Shown: positions 27,825 to 36,647, counted from the first letter of the stretch. The stretch is DNA of 64,000 bases from Ancylobacter crimeensis (GCF_023016805.1 NZ_JALKCH010000010.1:62001-126000), one strand, 5' to 3'. Notes: generated by a model from the sequence alone, not told the origin. Translations and numbers: made by a program.

Positions 27825-28826
27825 TCAGGCGATATCCAGCACGATCTTGCCGACATGGGCGCTGGTTTCCATGCGGGCATGGGCGCGTGCGGCGTCCTTG
27901 AGCGGGAAGGACTGGTCCATCACCGGCTTCACCTTGCCGGCCTCGATCAGCGGCCACGCCTTCGCGATGAGGGCGGCGGCGATCTCCGCCTTTTCCGTTC
28001 CGGGGCGTGAGCGCAGCGTCGAGCCCATATGCGACAGGCGCTTCAGCATCAGGCGCATATAGTCGATCTGCACCTTGGAGCCTTCCATGAAGGCGATCTG
28101 AACGATCCGCCCGCGCGGGGCGGCGACCTCGTAATTGCGGGCGATGTAGGAGCCGCCGACCATGTCGAGAATGACGTTCACACCCTTGCCGCCGGTGGCC
28201 TGCTTCAGCTCGGCGACGAAGTCCTGCGTCTTGTAGTCGACGGCGAGATCGGCACCGAGCTGACGGCAGACCTCGCATTTCTCGGCGCTCCCGGCCGTCG
28301 TGAAGACGGTGGCGCCGAAGGCCTTGGCGAGCTGGATTGCAGTCGTGCCGATACCGGAGGTGCCGCCGTGGACAAGGAAGCTCTCGCCCGCCTTCAGCCC
28401 GGCGAGGTCGAACACATTGGTCCACACGGTGAAGAAGGTCTCGGGCAGCGCCGCCGCCTCGCGCATGGAGAGCCGCTTCGGCACCGGTAGGGCGGAGCCC
28501 TCCTCGGCAAGGCAGTATTCGGCATAACCGCCGCCGGAAACCAGAGCGCAGACCGCATCGCCCACCTTCCAACGGGTGACGCCTTCGCCGAGAGCGACCA
28601 CTTCGCCGGCGATTTCGAGGCCTGGAATGTCCGGCGCGCCGGGCGGCGGCGGATAGAGGCCCTTGCGCTGCATCACGTCCGGCCGGTTTACGCCGGCGGC
28701 GGCCACCTTCACCAGGATTTCGCCCGCGCGGGGCGCGGGCACCGGGCGCGTCTCCGGGACCAGGGCCTCGGGGCCACCGGGGGTTGGGATGGCGATGGCG
28801 GTCATGCTGGTCGGCAGTGCGGTCAC
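27825..28826 (-). CDS. NAD(P)H:quinone oxidoreductase, zeta-crystallin/PIG3 type
   Basis: 333 residues. Zinc-independent medium-chain reductase that reduces quinones with NADPH. N-terminal GroES-like domain (VNRPDVMQRKGLYPPPPGAPDIPGLE) and Rossmann domain with the nucleotide motif VHGGTSGIGTTAIQLAKAFGA. The GTG start at 28826 has AGGAGG six bases upstream, which decides it over an ATG seven codons later. Divergent from the DUF1192 gene, a pairing seen across Hyphomicrobiales. Confidence 0.9.
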   Translation of the reverse strand: MTALPTSMTAIAIPTPGGPEALVPETRPVPAPRAGEILVKVAAAGVNRPDVMQRKGLYPPPPGAPDIPGLEIAGEVVALGEGVTRWKVGDAVCALVSGGGYAEYCLAEEGSALPVPKRLSMREAAALPETFFTVWTNVFDLAGLKAGESFLVHGGTSGIGTTAIQLAKAFGATVFTTAGSAEKCEVCRQLGADLAVDYKTQDFVAELKQATGGKGVNVILDMVGGSYIARNYEVAAPRGRIVQIAFMEGSKVQIDYMRLMLKRLSHMGSTLRSRPGTEKAEIAAALIAKAWPLIEAGKVKPVMDQSFPLKDAARAHARMETSAHVGKIVLDIA

Positions 28827-28966
28827 GGCGATCCTCCTGGCAGCCGGCCCGGCGGCCGGCGCGGCAACGTTTCGTCGGGCGGATGTGGTAGGTCATGCCT
28901 GCCGGGCTGGCAACCTTCGCCGCCCGGTAATAGCGTGTCCGGCCCACGTCTGAAGGAGGCTGCCCC

Positions 28967-29155
28967 ATGAGTATGGAAGACGAGCCGCGCCGGGTGCGCC
29001 CGGCCATCGAGGTGGGCGCCGACATCTCCACGCTCTCGGAAACCGAGATCGAGGAGCGCATCGCGGCGCTCGCCGCCGAGATCGAGCGGCTGAAGACCGC
29101 GCTGTCGGCCAAGAAGGCTTCGCGTGCGGCGGCCGACCTGTTCTTCAAGCGCTGA
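28967..29155 (+). CDS. DUF1192 small coiled-coil protein
   Basis: 62 residues. The conserved ISTLSETEIEERIAALAAEIERLKTAL segment is a short amphipathic helix typical of DUF1192. GAAGGAGG lies 7 bases before the ATG at 28967. Function is unknown; the gene is regularly beside rcdA (DUF1465), as here. Confidence 0.85.
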   Translation: MSMEDEPRRVRPAIEVGADISTLSETEIEERIAALAAEIERLKTALSAKKASRAAADLFFKR

Positions 29156-29170
29156 CCCGGCCGGTTATCC

Positions 29171-29185
29171 TTAACGGCGGAGTAA
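29171..29185. promoter_or_regulatory. CtrA-like box (one mismatch) upstream of candidate sRNA and rcdA
   Basis: TTAA (29171-29174), seven bases, GTAA (29182-29185), followed by CC: one mismatch to TTAA-N7-TTAA. Sits 16 bases after the DUF1192 stop. On its own this level of match can be chance. Confidence 0.25.
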
Positions 29186-29199
29186 CCTTTCCGGGCGTA

Positions 29200-29304
29200 A
29201 AAGGAGAGCGTCCGCTTTCGGACGCGAGTGGCTCCTGTCCACTCTGCTTGACGCCTCCCTGTCAAAGTACCCCTGGGGCCGCCTGTGTGAGGCGGCTCTT
29301 TTTT
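29200..29304 (+). ncRNA. Candidate small RNA: four hairpins, two CUCC loops, intrinsic terminator
   Basis: Four stems follow one another. GCGTCCG/CGGACGC (29208-29225) has a CTTT loop. GAGTGG/CCACTC (29226-29244) has loop CTCCTGT. TTGAC/GTCAA (29248-29265) has loop GCCTCCCT. A terminator stem (29276-29298) then runs into T6. The second and third loops carry anti-Shine-Dalgarno CUCC(U/C), a layout used by trans-acting alphaproteobacterial sRNAs. No reading frame explains the region. It could instead be a DUF1192 3'UTR-derived RNA or the rcdA leader. AGGAG at 29202-29206 could mask one loop. Confidence 0.5.
29276..29304 (+). terminator. Intrinsic terminator between DUF1192 and rcdA
   Basis: GCCGCC (29278-29283) pairs with GGCGGC (29291-29296), extended by T-A inside and by G-T and G-C pairs outside, and followed by TTTTTT at 29299-29304. 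It lies 70 bases before the rcdA ATG. Confidence 0.8.
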
Positions 29305-29373
29305 GTGCGCGGCGGGCGCCTTCGCGCAGGCCCGCCCTCGACCGGCGCGGTGTGTTGCGGCAAGACTGCTTCC

Positions 29374-29874
29374 ATGAATGACGATGATCGGGTCCGGCCC
29401 GTCGATTTCCGCGCGCGCATGCTAGCCGCACAGCGCTTCGACCAGCTCTTCGCCGCGGGCATGGATCTGGTCGAGCAGAGCGCGGCCTATCTTGACGGAC
29501 CCGGCCGCGACGACAGCCGGATGCTGGGGCGCACCGCCTCCCTGGTCTATGCCCGCGAGAGCATGCGCCTCACAACGCGACTGATGCAGATTGCGTCCTG
29601 GCTGCTGCTGCAGCGCACCGTCAATGAGCGGGAAATGACGCCGCCCGAGGCCGAGAGGCAGAAGGCCAAGATCGATCTCGAAAAGACCCACCCGATCGAG
29701 GACGACGAGGCGGCGCTTCTGCCGGAGACGCTGCTGGCGCTGATCGAGACCTCGCACGACCTGCGCACGCGCATCCTGCGGCTTGACGGCGCGCTTCACA
29801 CGGCATCCCGCGAGCCGGCCAATCCTGTGAACGACCAGCTCGGCCGGCTGCGTGCGGCCTTCGAGCGCCGCTGA
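29374..29874 (+). CDS. rcdA: RcdA-family protein (DUF1465)
   Basis: 166 residues. In Caulobacter RcdA bridges CpdR/ClpXP and PopA to deliver CtrA for degradation at the G1-S transition. The family core RRMLAAQRFDQLF-like segment appears here as RARMLAAQRFDQLFAAGMDLV, followed by LVYARESMRLTTRLMQIASWLLLQRTVNEREMT. The protein is all-helical with an acidic, poorly conserved C-terminus. ATG 29374 gives the family N-terminus (MNDDDRVRPVDF) but has no clear Shine-Dalgarno. A terminator precedes it, so expression needs a start within the last 70 bases or read-through. Confidence 0.82.
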   Translation: MNDDDRVRPVDFRARMLAAQRFDQLFAAGMDLVEQSAAYLDGPGRDDSRMLGRTASLVYARESMRLTTRLMQIASWLLLQRTVNEREMTPPEAERQKAKIDLEKTHPIEDDEAALLPETLLALIETSHDLRTRILRLDGALHTASREPANPVNDQLGRLRAAFERR

Positions 29875-29982
29875 CGCCACTGGCATCTTCAGCAGCGTGC
29901 GACGTCTTCAACATCTTGCGACATGGCAGCGCGGCGCTTCGGCTCTCAACACGCGTCGCGTCGCGGGAAAGGCTCAAACGAC

Positions 29983-30010
29983 AAAAGCCCCCATGCGTCG
30001 CATGGAGGCT
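29983..30010 (-). terminator. Terminator of rpmE
   Basis: AGCCCCCATGC (29986-29996) pairs with GCATGGAGGCT (30000-30010) except one mismatch; on the minus strand it is followed by TTTTGTCG. Located 58 bases past the rpmE stop. Confidence 0.75.
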
Positions 30011-30068
30011 CACGCCGTCTTCCGAAGAATCCCGCAGCCGCGCGCGAGGCGCAGCCGCCAAGGATTCG

Positions 30069-30293
30069 TCAGGCCTTGAGGAAGCCTGCGAACTTCTTCT
30101 GGAACTTCGACACGCGACCGCCGCGGTCCAGCAACTGCTGCGAGCCACCGGTCCAGGCCGGGTGAGAGGTCGAATCGATGTCGAGCTGAAGGGTGTCACC
30201 CTCCTTGCCCCAGGTCGTGCGGGTCGTGTACTCGGTGCCGTCCGTCATCACCACCTTCACGAAGTGGTAGTCGGGATGGATGTTGCTCTTCAT
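30069..30293 (-). CDS. rpmE: 50S ribosomal protein L31
   Basis: 74 residues. [19 protein letters not shown] is the standard L31 start. The zinc-binding cysteines of the C+ type are absent, so this is a zinc-independent form. The [23 protein letters not shown] and [13 protein letters not shown] segments match the type found in Hyphomicrobiales. ATG 30293 was preferred over one three codons upstream. Divergent from the ABC transporter. Confidence 0.95.
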   Translation of the reverse strand: MKSNIHPDYHFVKVVMTDGTEYTTRTTWGKEGDTLQLDIDSTSHPAWTGGSQQLLDRGGRVSKFQKKFAGFLKA

Positions 30294-30382
30294 GGGTTGC
30301 ATCCTCGCCGCCGCGGGGCCGGGCCCCGAAAGGGAGCCGCGCGGCGATCTTCAAAACGATCCTGCCGGAAATCCGTGCGGGT

Positions 30383-30410
30383 CTATAACCGAGAGCTTGC
30401 CGTGACACAA
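30383..30410 (-). promoter_or_regulatory. Putative promoter of rpmE
   Basis: On the minus strand, TTGTGT (30410-30405), 16 bases, TTATAG (30388-30383). It overlaps the start codon of the divergent ABC transporter gene, giving an rpmE leader of about 80 bases. Confidence 0.4.
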
Positions 30411-32231
30411 GCCGACATCCTGAGGTCGTCGCCAAACGCCCCCGGAGCCGATCAGGCGCCCTCCGAAGCGTCCCGTCCGCGTGTGCGGCGCAGCCTGCGC
30501 CCGCTTGCCGCCTTGCGGCCCCACCTGATGCGGTATCGCGGCCGGGCGGCGGCCGCGCTCGCCGCATTGGTGGTGGCGGCCGTTGCGACTCTGGCGGTGC
30601 CGATCGCGGTGCGCCGCATGATCGACCTCGGCTTCGACGCCAACCATGCCGGTTTCATCGACCGCTATTTCGCGGTGATGGTGCTGGTGGTCGGTGCGCT
30701 CGCTGCGGCCTCGGGCCTGCGCTACTACCTCGTCATGACGCTGGGCGAGCGGATCGTCGCCGACCTGCGCGCGGCGGTGTTCTCCCGCCTGCTGACGCTG
30801 GACGGGCGCTTCTACGACACCGCGCGCTCGGGCGAGCTGATCTCGCGCCTCACCGCCGACACGACGCAGATCCGCAGCGCGGTCGGCTCCTCCGCCTCGG
30901 TGGCGCTGCGCAACATCGTGCTCTTCATCGGCGCGGCGATCATGATGGTCGTCACCAGCGCCTGGCTGTCGGGCGCGCTGCTGGTGCTCATCCCCGCCAT
31001 CGTCGTGGTGCTGATCGGTTCCGGCCGCGGAGTGCGGCGGCGCTCGAGGGCGGCGCAGGATACGCTGGCCGAGGCTTCCGCCTATGCCGCCGAGGCGATC
31101 GGCGCGGTGCGCGCGCTGCAGGCCAACACCGCTGAGCGCGCCGCGGACCGGCTGTTCGCAGGCGAGATCGAGCAGAGCTACGGGGCGGCGCAGCGGGCGA
31201 TCCGGGCGCGGGCGCTGCTCACCGCGGTGGGCATCTTCCTCGTCTTCGCCAGCGTGGTCGGCATCCTGTGGGCCGGGGCCAATGCGGTGCTGGCGGGCAC
31301 GATGAGCGCGGGTACGCTGGGCCAGTTCGTGCTCTACGCGGTGCTGGCGGCGAGCGGACTCGGCCAGCTCGGCGAGGTATGGGGCGAGATCTCGCAGGCC
31401 GCTGGCGCCACCGAACGGATCACCGAATTGCTGGAGACGACCTCCGATGTCCGCGCCCCGGCGAACCCGGTGCCGCTGCCCGTTCCGCCCCGCGGTGAGG
31501 TGCGGTTCGAGCAGGTGTCCTTCGCCTACCCGACCCGACCCGAGACTCTTGCGCTGGACGGCTTGTCGCTCACGGTGAGGCCGGGCGAGCGCGTTGCCAT
31601 CGTCGGGCCCTCGGGAGCTGGCAAGAGCACGCTGTTTCAATTGCTGCTCCGCTTCTATGACCCCGCGAGCGGCCGCGTTCTGTTGGACGGTGTCGACACC
31701 GTGCGTGCCGACCCGGAAGACATGCGCTCCCGCCTCGCTCTGGTGCCGCAGGATGTCGCCATCTTCGCCACCACGATCCGCGAGAACATCCGCCTCGGTC
31801 GCCCCGAGGCAAGCGATGCGGATGTGGAAGAAGCTGCCCGCCTTGCCCTTGCCGACGAGTTCGTCGCCCGCCTGCCGCTCGGCTGGGAAACCCGTGTCGG
31901 CGAGCGCGGCGTGACGCTCTCCGGCGGCCAGCGCCAGCGCATCGCGATCGCCCGCGCCGTGCTGCGGCGCGCGCCGATCCTGCTGCTCGACGAGGCGACC
32001 TCGGCGCTCGATGCCGAGAGCGAGACGCTGGTGCAGCAGGCGCTCGATCGTTCGATGCAGGGGCGCACCACGCTGGTCATCGCCCATCGCCTTGCGACCG
32101 TGCTTTCGGCCGACCGGATCCTGGTGATGGATCATGGACGCATCGTGGAAGAGGGCACCCATGCCAGCCTCGTCGCCCGCGCCGGCCTTTATGCGCGCCT
32201 CGCGGCGCTCCAGTTTGGACGGGCGGCCTGA
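30402..32231 (+). CDS. ABC exporter, fused membrane and ATPase domains (MsbA-like)
   Basis: 609 residues. Half-transporter forming a homodimer in the inner membrane. Six membrane helices span about 45-320 (first at GRAAAALAALVVAAVATLAVPI). The ATPase domain at about 360-600 has Walker A GPSGAGKST, signature LSGGQRQRIA, Walker B ILLLDEATSALD and the H-loop VIAHRLATV. It belongs to the MsbA-related lipid/drug exporters; the substrate is unknown. GTG 30402 is proposed because MTQADILRSS starts a plausible N-terminus; the frame is open further upstream but overlaps rpmE. Confidence 0.9.
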   Translation: MTQADILRSSPNAPGADQAPSEASRPRVRRSLRPLAALRPHLMRYRGRAAAALAALVVAAVATLAVPIAVRRMIDLGFDANHAGFIDRYFAVMVLVVGALAAASGLRYYLVMTLGERIVADLRAAVFSRLLTLDGRFYDTARSGELISRLTADTTQIRSAVGSSASVALRNIVLFIGAAIMMVVTSAWLSGALLVLIPAIVVVLIGSGRGVRRRSRAAQDTLAEASAYAAEAIGAVRALQANTAERAADRLFAGEIEQSYGAAQRAIRARALLTAVGIFLVFASVVGILWAGANAVLAGTMSAGTLGQFVLYAVLAASGLGQLGEVWGEISQAAGATERITELLETTSDVRAPANPVPLPVPPRGEVRFEQVSFAYPTRPETLALDGLSLTVRPGERVAIVGPSGAGKSTLFQLLLRFYDPASGRVLLDGVDTVRADPEDMRSRLALVPQDVAIFATTIRENIRLGRPEASDADVEEAARLALADEFVARLPLGWETRVGERGVTLSGGQRQRIAIARAVLRRAPILLLDEATSALDAESETLVQQALDRSMQGRTTLVIAHRLATVLSADRILVMDHGRIVEEGTHASLVARAGLYARLAALQFGRAA

Positions 32232-32237
32232 CGGCGC

Positions 32238-32858
32238 TCATCCGAGCGCGGCGAGGGCATCGGCATAGGCGCTTGCATGCGAACCCTCGTGGTTCGCCAT
32301 GCCGGGCTTGGTGAGCACGCCGCGCCGCGGCGGTATGTAGGAGAGAATCCGGCGCTTCGGCTTCTCGTGCCACGCCAGATTGAAGGCGGCATAGCGGGGG
32401 AAGAACTCCATCTCGCTGTAGGGGAGATGGTCGTGAACCCACCATGCCATCGCCTCCCAGCGTCCGGTGGCTTCGTAGAAGGGGATGAAGGCGTTCACCA
32501 CCACGCAGGCGGTGGCGCCCATCAATCCCTCGCCATCGCGGCGGTCCCAGATGTGCCCGGCGGCACTAGCTTCGTTGGAAGCGCAGTTCCAGCCCCGCTC
32601 ATTGCCGAGCCGGTTGACCGCCGCGGCACGGAAGGCGGAGCGGATCGAGAGGCGGCCGAATCGCGCCTGCAGCGGCTCCAGCAAATCTTCGCAAAGCTTT
32701 CTGCCGCCCGCGATGGCGAGGTCCGGATCGTCCGGGATATTGGGCAGGCCGTTAAAGCTCGCGATCTCCGAATAGAGGAAATCGCGCAAGAAGAAGGAGC
32801 GCGAAAGCCGCACCCGCCCCAATTCCTCCAGCGCGCGCACGCTGCCAGGCCGCTTCAT
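32238..32858 (-). CDS. Conserved protein with M15/LAS peptidase-like metal motifs
   Basis: 206 residues. No named family comes to mind with certainty. It contains RSAFRAAAVN, then AGHIWDRRDGEG and WWVHDHLPYSEMEFFP, which resemble the His, Asp and His zinc ligands of the Hedgehog/DD-peptidase (LAS) fold. There is no signal peptide, so a cytoplasmic site is likely, which would be odd for a murein enzyme. ATG 32858 overlaps the preceding GNAT stop by four bases (ATGA) and is therefore preferred to the ATG at 32870. Confidence 0.6.
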   Translation of the reverse strand: MKRPGSVRALEELGRVRLSRSFFLRDFLYSEIASFNGLPNIPDDPDLAIAGGRKLCEDLLEPLQARFGRLSIRSAFRAAAVNRLGNERGWNCASNEASAAGHIWDRRDGEGLMGATACVVVNAFIPFYEATGRWEAMAWWVHDHLPYSEMEFFPRYAAFNLAWHEKPKRRILSYIPPRRGVLTKPGMANHEGSHASAYADALAALG

Positions 32859-33355
32859 GCGGGGCGCCATTCATAGCGCCAGATGGCAAGGCCGGAGCGT
32901 GGGTTGATGCCGGCCTCGCGGCGCACGAACCCCTCCCGCTCATAGAAGCGCACGGCTCGCGGATTGTCCTGGTTGACGTGCAGGTCGAGTCCCGCGGGGG
33001 AGAGCCGCCGGGCCTCGCCCAGCAGCGCGTCGGCGATGCCGGTGCCGAACCAGCGCGGGCCGATGACGAGCTGGTCGAGATAGCGCGTCGCGGGCGAGAC
33101 GACGACGAAGCCCGCCAGAGCTCCCGTCTCCCGTTGATCGAAAGCGAGGCGAGTGATGGCACCGCTGCCGGCCAGTTCGTCGAGCCGGCCTTCGAACCAT
33201 GCGACCCGGGCGGCGAAGTCGATGGCGGGAAGCGTCGCCTGCCACGCGGCGACCCAGAGCGGCAGCATCGCCGGCCGATCGTCCGGGCCCGCGTCCCGGA
33301 AGGCGAGGTGGAGCGCAGCGGGTGAAGGTGCGCGGTCCGGGCGGTGGGCGTTCAT
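32855..33355 (-). CDS. GNAT family N-acetyltransferase
   Basis: 166 residues. Acetyltransferase fold with the acetyl-CoA loop in LVIGPRWFGTGIADALLGEA and the C-terminal NPRAVRFYEREGF motif. Substrate unknown; related to ribosomal-protein or amine acetyltransferases only in general form. ATG 33355 was chosen; a GTG four codons upstream is possible. Translationally coupled to the M15-like gene that follows. Confidence 0.82.
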   Translation of the reverse strand: MNAHRPDRAPSPAALHLAFRDAGPDDRPAMLPLWVAAWQATLPAIDFAARVAWFEGRLDELAGSGAITRLAFDQRETGALAGFVVVSPATRYLDQLVIGPRWFGTGIADALLGEARRLSPAGLDLHVNQDNPRAVRFYEREGFVRREAGINPRSGLAIWRYEWRPA

Positions 33356-33485
33356 GGAGACCTGCACCTTCTCCGCCGTTCGTCAAAGCCGGTGGTGCCG
33401 GCGCGGATCATCCGGGCCCTGAAGCCCTCTGCGATCCGGTAGAACATCTGATCGGAAAGGAAATGCTCCAGATTCAAGCACCGAT

Positions 33486-34517
33486 CTAGCGTTCGGTGAG
33501 CTTGAGTTCGATGCGGCGGTTGCGGGCGCGGGCTTCCTCGGTGTCGGCGGTGTCGAGAGGCTGGTATTCGCCGAACCCGGCGGCGACGAGGTGCACCGGG
33601 TTGACGCCCTTGCTGATCAGATATTGCACCACCGCGATGGCGCGCGCGGCCGAAAGCTCCCAGTTGGACGGGAATTGCGGGGTCTGAATCGGCCGGTTGT
33701 CGGTGTGGCCGTCGACCCGCAGCACCCAGGACAGGTCGGACGGGATCTCGGTTTCCAGCGCTTTGATCGCCTCGGCCAGTTTGTCGAGGGCGGGATCCGA
33801 TTCGGGGCGGAGCGACGCGGCGCCGCGATCGAAGAAGATCTCCGACTGGAACACGAAGCGGTCGCCCACCACGCGGATATCCGGCCGGTCGCCGAGGATC
33901 TGCCGCAGCCGGCCGAAGAACTCGGAGCGGAATCGGGTCAGTTCCTGAACCCGCTGGGCGAGGGCGAGATTGAGGCGTCGCCCCATGTCGGCGAGCTTGG
34001 CCTGGCTGTCCTTGTCCTTCTGCTCGGAGGCCTGCAGCGCCTCCTCAAGGGCCGCCATCTGGCGGCGCAGCGCGGCGATCTGCTGGTTGAGCAGGTCGAT
34101 CTGGGTGAGGGCCTGCGCGGCGGCGTCCTTCTGGTCGCCGAGCTGCCGGGCAAGGTCGGCATTGCGCTGCTGGGCTTCGGCGCTGGTGTCGGCGGGAGCG
34201 CTCCCGAGCTGCGACTGCAGCTTGTCGCGCTCCTGCTCCAGCATGACGAGGGAGGACCGGAGTTTGCCGACCTCGCTCTCGGAATCGTCGTTGTTGCTGC
34301 GCTCCAGCGCCAGCAGCTCGGTGAGCTGGCGTATCTGCGCCTGCAGGCGCTGCATCGCGGTGTCCTTGCCGGACATTTCCTGCGTCAGATAGAACTGCGC
34401 CAGCACGAACACGGTGAGCAGGAAGACGAAGACGAGCAGCAGCGTCGACAACGCGTCGACGAAGCCCGGCCAGTAGTCGATCTGCCGGTCGCGGCCGCGG
34501 AAGCGTCCAAGAGCCAT
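33486..34517 (-). CDS. OmpA-domain peptidoglycan-binding membrane protein (MotB-like)
   Basis: 343 residues. One membrane helix (about 22-43, LSTLLLVFVFLLTVFVLAQF), preceded by Pro-Gly-Phe-Val-Asp as in MotB-like stators. A coiled coil (about 50-190) follows, then a C-terminal OmpA domain with NWELSAARAIAVVQYL, GFGEYQP and RARNRRIELKL. No flagellar genes are nearby; together with the upstream ExbB/MotA-like protein it forms the stator-like pair conserved in Hyphomicrobiales, function undefined. Confidence 0.85.
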   Translation of the reverse strand: MALGRFRGRDRQIDYWPGFVDALSTLLLVFVFLLTVFVLAQFYLTQEMSGKDTAMQRLQAQIRQLTELLALERSNNDDSESEVGKLRSSLVMLEQERDKLQSQLGSAPADTSAEAQQRNADLARQLGDQKDAAAQALTQIDLLNQQIAALRRQMAALEEALQASEQKDKDSQAKLADMGRRLNLALAQRVQELTRFRSEFFGRLRQILGDRPDIRVVGDRFVFQSEIFFDRGAASLRPESDPALDKLAEAIKALETEIPSDLSWVLRVDGHTDNRPIQTPQFPSNWELSAARAIAVVQYLISKGVNPVHLVAAGFGEYQPLDTADTEEARARNRRIELKLTER

Positions 34518-34547
34518 TTCAGCGTCCTGCCATTTCAGCGCCTGCCA

Positions 34548-35618
34548 TCAGATGCGCTCGCGCTCGGCGAGGCGTTCCAGCAGCTTCTTGATGTCCTGCT
34601 GCTGCTCGGCCTGCGCTTCCACCCAGTCGCGCACCATCTGCTGCTCGCTGCGCATGTGCTGGACGAGACCCTGCAGGCTCTCGGCGAGATGCGCCATCGA
34701 GGCGGTCACGCGCTGGGAGCCGGCTTCGTTCATCGTGCGTTCCAGTCGTTCCACCGCCTGGGTGAGCTGGGCAAGACTGGGCGAGGGCAGCGCGAGAGGA
34801 GCCGGAACCACCACCGTCGCGCCGCCGGAGGCGACGGGGGCCGGCGTGGCGGACGGATAGGCACTGACGGGAACGGGTGGGCCGACGCGGTGCTCAAGGC
34901 CATAGTCGGCGACCGTGGTGGAGAGCCAGTCTTCGAGATCCGTGTAGAACCGGTTCTGCGCCTGACCGGCCTGCAGATCGAGGAAGCCGAGGACCAGCGA
35001 GCCGGCGAGGCCGAAGAGCGAAGACGAGAACGAGATGCCCATGCCCGCCAGCGGCGCGGCCAAGCCGGACTTCATTGCCTCCAGGATCGAGCCGGAATCG
35101 GGACCCACATCCAGCGAGCCGATCACCTTGGCGATGGAGGAGACGGTTTCCAGAAGGCCCCAGAAGGTGCCGAGCAGGCCGAGGAAGATGAGCAGGCCGG
35201 TAAGGTAGCGCAACAGGTCGCGCGCCTCGTCAAGCCGGGTGCCGATGGATTCCAGCACGCCGCGCATGGTGGTCTGCGAGATGGCCATGCGTCCGATCCG
35301 GTCGCGCAGCAGAACCGCCATGGGCGCCAGCAGCACCGGGGAATGGCGCACCGCGAGGCCGGGATCGGCGAGGCGCACGCTGTTGACCCACTCGACCTCG
35401 GGGAACAGGCGGAACACCTGGCGGAAGGCGAAGATGACGCCGATGGCCAGCACGCCGAAGATGACGCCGTTGAGTCCCGGATTGTTGAGGAACGCCGCTA
35501 TGATCTGGCGGTACATCACCGCGGCCAGCGCCCCGCACAGCAGGACGAACACCAGCATCCGGACCAGGAAGATCCTCGGCGAGGAGAGCTTCTGGAAGGG
35601 ATCTGCCGCTTCAGACAT
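34548..35618 (-). CDS. MotA/TolQ/ExbB-type proton channel family protein
   Basis: 356 residues. Membrane segments at about 17-37, 46-66, 137-160 and 180-210, the last two containing the LTGLLIFLGLLGTFWGLLETV and GLAAPLAGMGISFSSSLFGLAGSLVLGFLD motifs of the ExbB/TolQ/MotA family. The C-terminal 150 residues are a Pro-rich linker and a Glu/Gln coiled coil. ATG 35618 (MSEAADPFQKL) was chosen because upstream residues are low complexity. The OmpA-domain partner starts 30 bases downstream. Confidence 0.85.
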   Translation of the reverse strand: MSEAADPFQKLSSPRIFLVRMLVFVLLCGALAAVMYRQIIAAFLNNPGLNGVIFGVLAIGVIFAFRQVFRLFPEVEWVNSVRLADPGLAVRHSPVLLAPMAVLLRDRIGRMAISQTTMRGVLESIGTRLDEARDLLRYLTGLLIFLGLLGTFWGLLETVSSIAKVIGSLDVGPDSGSILEAMKSGLAAPLAGMGISFSSSLFGLAGSLVLGFLDLQAGQAQNRFYTDLEDWLSTTVADYGLEHRVGPPVPVSAYPSATPAPVASGGATVVVPAPLALPSPSLAQLTQAVERLERTMNEAGSQRVTASMAHLAESLQGLVQHMRSEQQMVRDWVEAQAEQQQDIKKLLERLAERERI

Positions 35619-35743
35619 GGGCCGCCGTCTCCTCATCGGCGCGGCGCCATGCGCGCCGCGCGCCCGCCGCAAATCGGGCGCCGCGACTATGCCACAGGCG
35701 GGCTGAAATGGAACGCGGCGTGAGGCCTTATCGCCTGCGATCT

Positions 35744-36532
35744 TCAGGCGCTGCGGATAACGCTCAGCAGATCGCGGCGGATGATCTCGTTACCGGCGAC
35801 GATGTCGCCCTTGTCGAGCATCTTGTCGGCGTCGTCGAGGTCCGAGACGTAGCCGCCGGCCTCGCGCACGAGAATCACGCCCGCCGCCATGTCCCAGGCC
35901 GAGAGGTTGCGCTCCCAGAAGCCGTCGAAGCGGCCGGCGGCGACCCAGGCGAGGTCGAGCGCAGCCGAGCCGGTGCGGCGCAGGCCAGCGACCTTCGGGG
36001 CGAGGGCGAAATATTCCTTGGCGAAGGCGCCGAGATTGCCGCGGCCCATATGCGGCATGCCGCAGGTGATGACGCAGTCGGCGAGGCTGCGCCGCGCTGC
36101 GACGCGGATGCGCCGGTCGTTCATGAAGGCGCCGGCGCCCTTCTCGGCGACGAACATCTCGTCGGTGACCGGATTGAAGATGAGGCCGGCCACCGGTACG
36201 CCGTCGCGCGCCAGGGCGAGCGAGATCGAAAACAGCGGAATGCCGTGAAGGAAGTTCGTGGTGCCGTCCAGCGGGTCGATGATCCAGCGATTGGCGGTGT
36301 CGGTGCCGGCGACTTCGCCGCTCTCTTCCATCAGGAAGCCGAAATTCGGGCGGGCCTTCTGCAACTCTTCCTTCAGGATGCGCTCGGCCTTGCGATCGGC
36401 ATTGGAGACGAAATTGGCCGGACCCTTGAGCGAAACCTGCAGGTTCTCGACCTCACCGAAATCGCGAACCAGCGAGCGGCCGGCCTTACGCGCGGCCTGG
36501 ACCATGACGGTCATGAGCGGGGAGCGGATCAT
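35744..36532 (-). CDS. suhB: Inositol monophosphatase family protein
   Basis: 262 residues. Mg-dependent phosphatase; SuhB in E. coli also acts in rRNA antitermination. The metal-site motifs are present: MEESGE (about 68-73), WIIDPLDGTTNFLHG (about 82-96), and the C-terminal SAWDMAAGVILVREAGG. ATG 36532 gives the usual family N-terminus. Confidence 0.92.
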   Translation of the reverse strand: MIRSPLMTVMVQAARKAGRSLVRDFGEVENLQVSLKGPANFVSNADRKAERILKEELQKARPNFGFLMEESGEVAGTDTANRWIIDPLDGTTNFLHGIPLFSISLALARDGVPVAGLIFNPVTDEMFVAEKGAGAFMNDRRIRVAARRSLADCVITCGMPHMGRGNLGAFAKEYFALAPKVAGLRRTGSAALDLAWVAAGRFDGFWERNLSAWDMAAGVILVREAGGYVSDLDDADKMLDKGDIVAGNEIIRRDLLSVIRSA

Positions 36533-36647
36533 GGCACTTTCCGGTGATGGCGCAGGATGGGCCGCGGCATAGCACGGCACCGGTCCGGCGCTGAGGTTTC
36601 GCGGGCGAGGCTTTGCCGGCTCGTGTGCCCCGCGGGACAGGCCGCCG

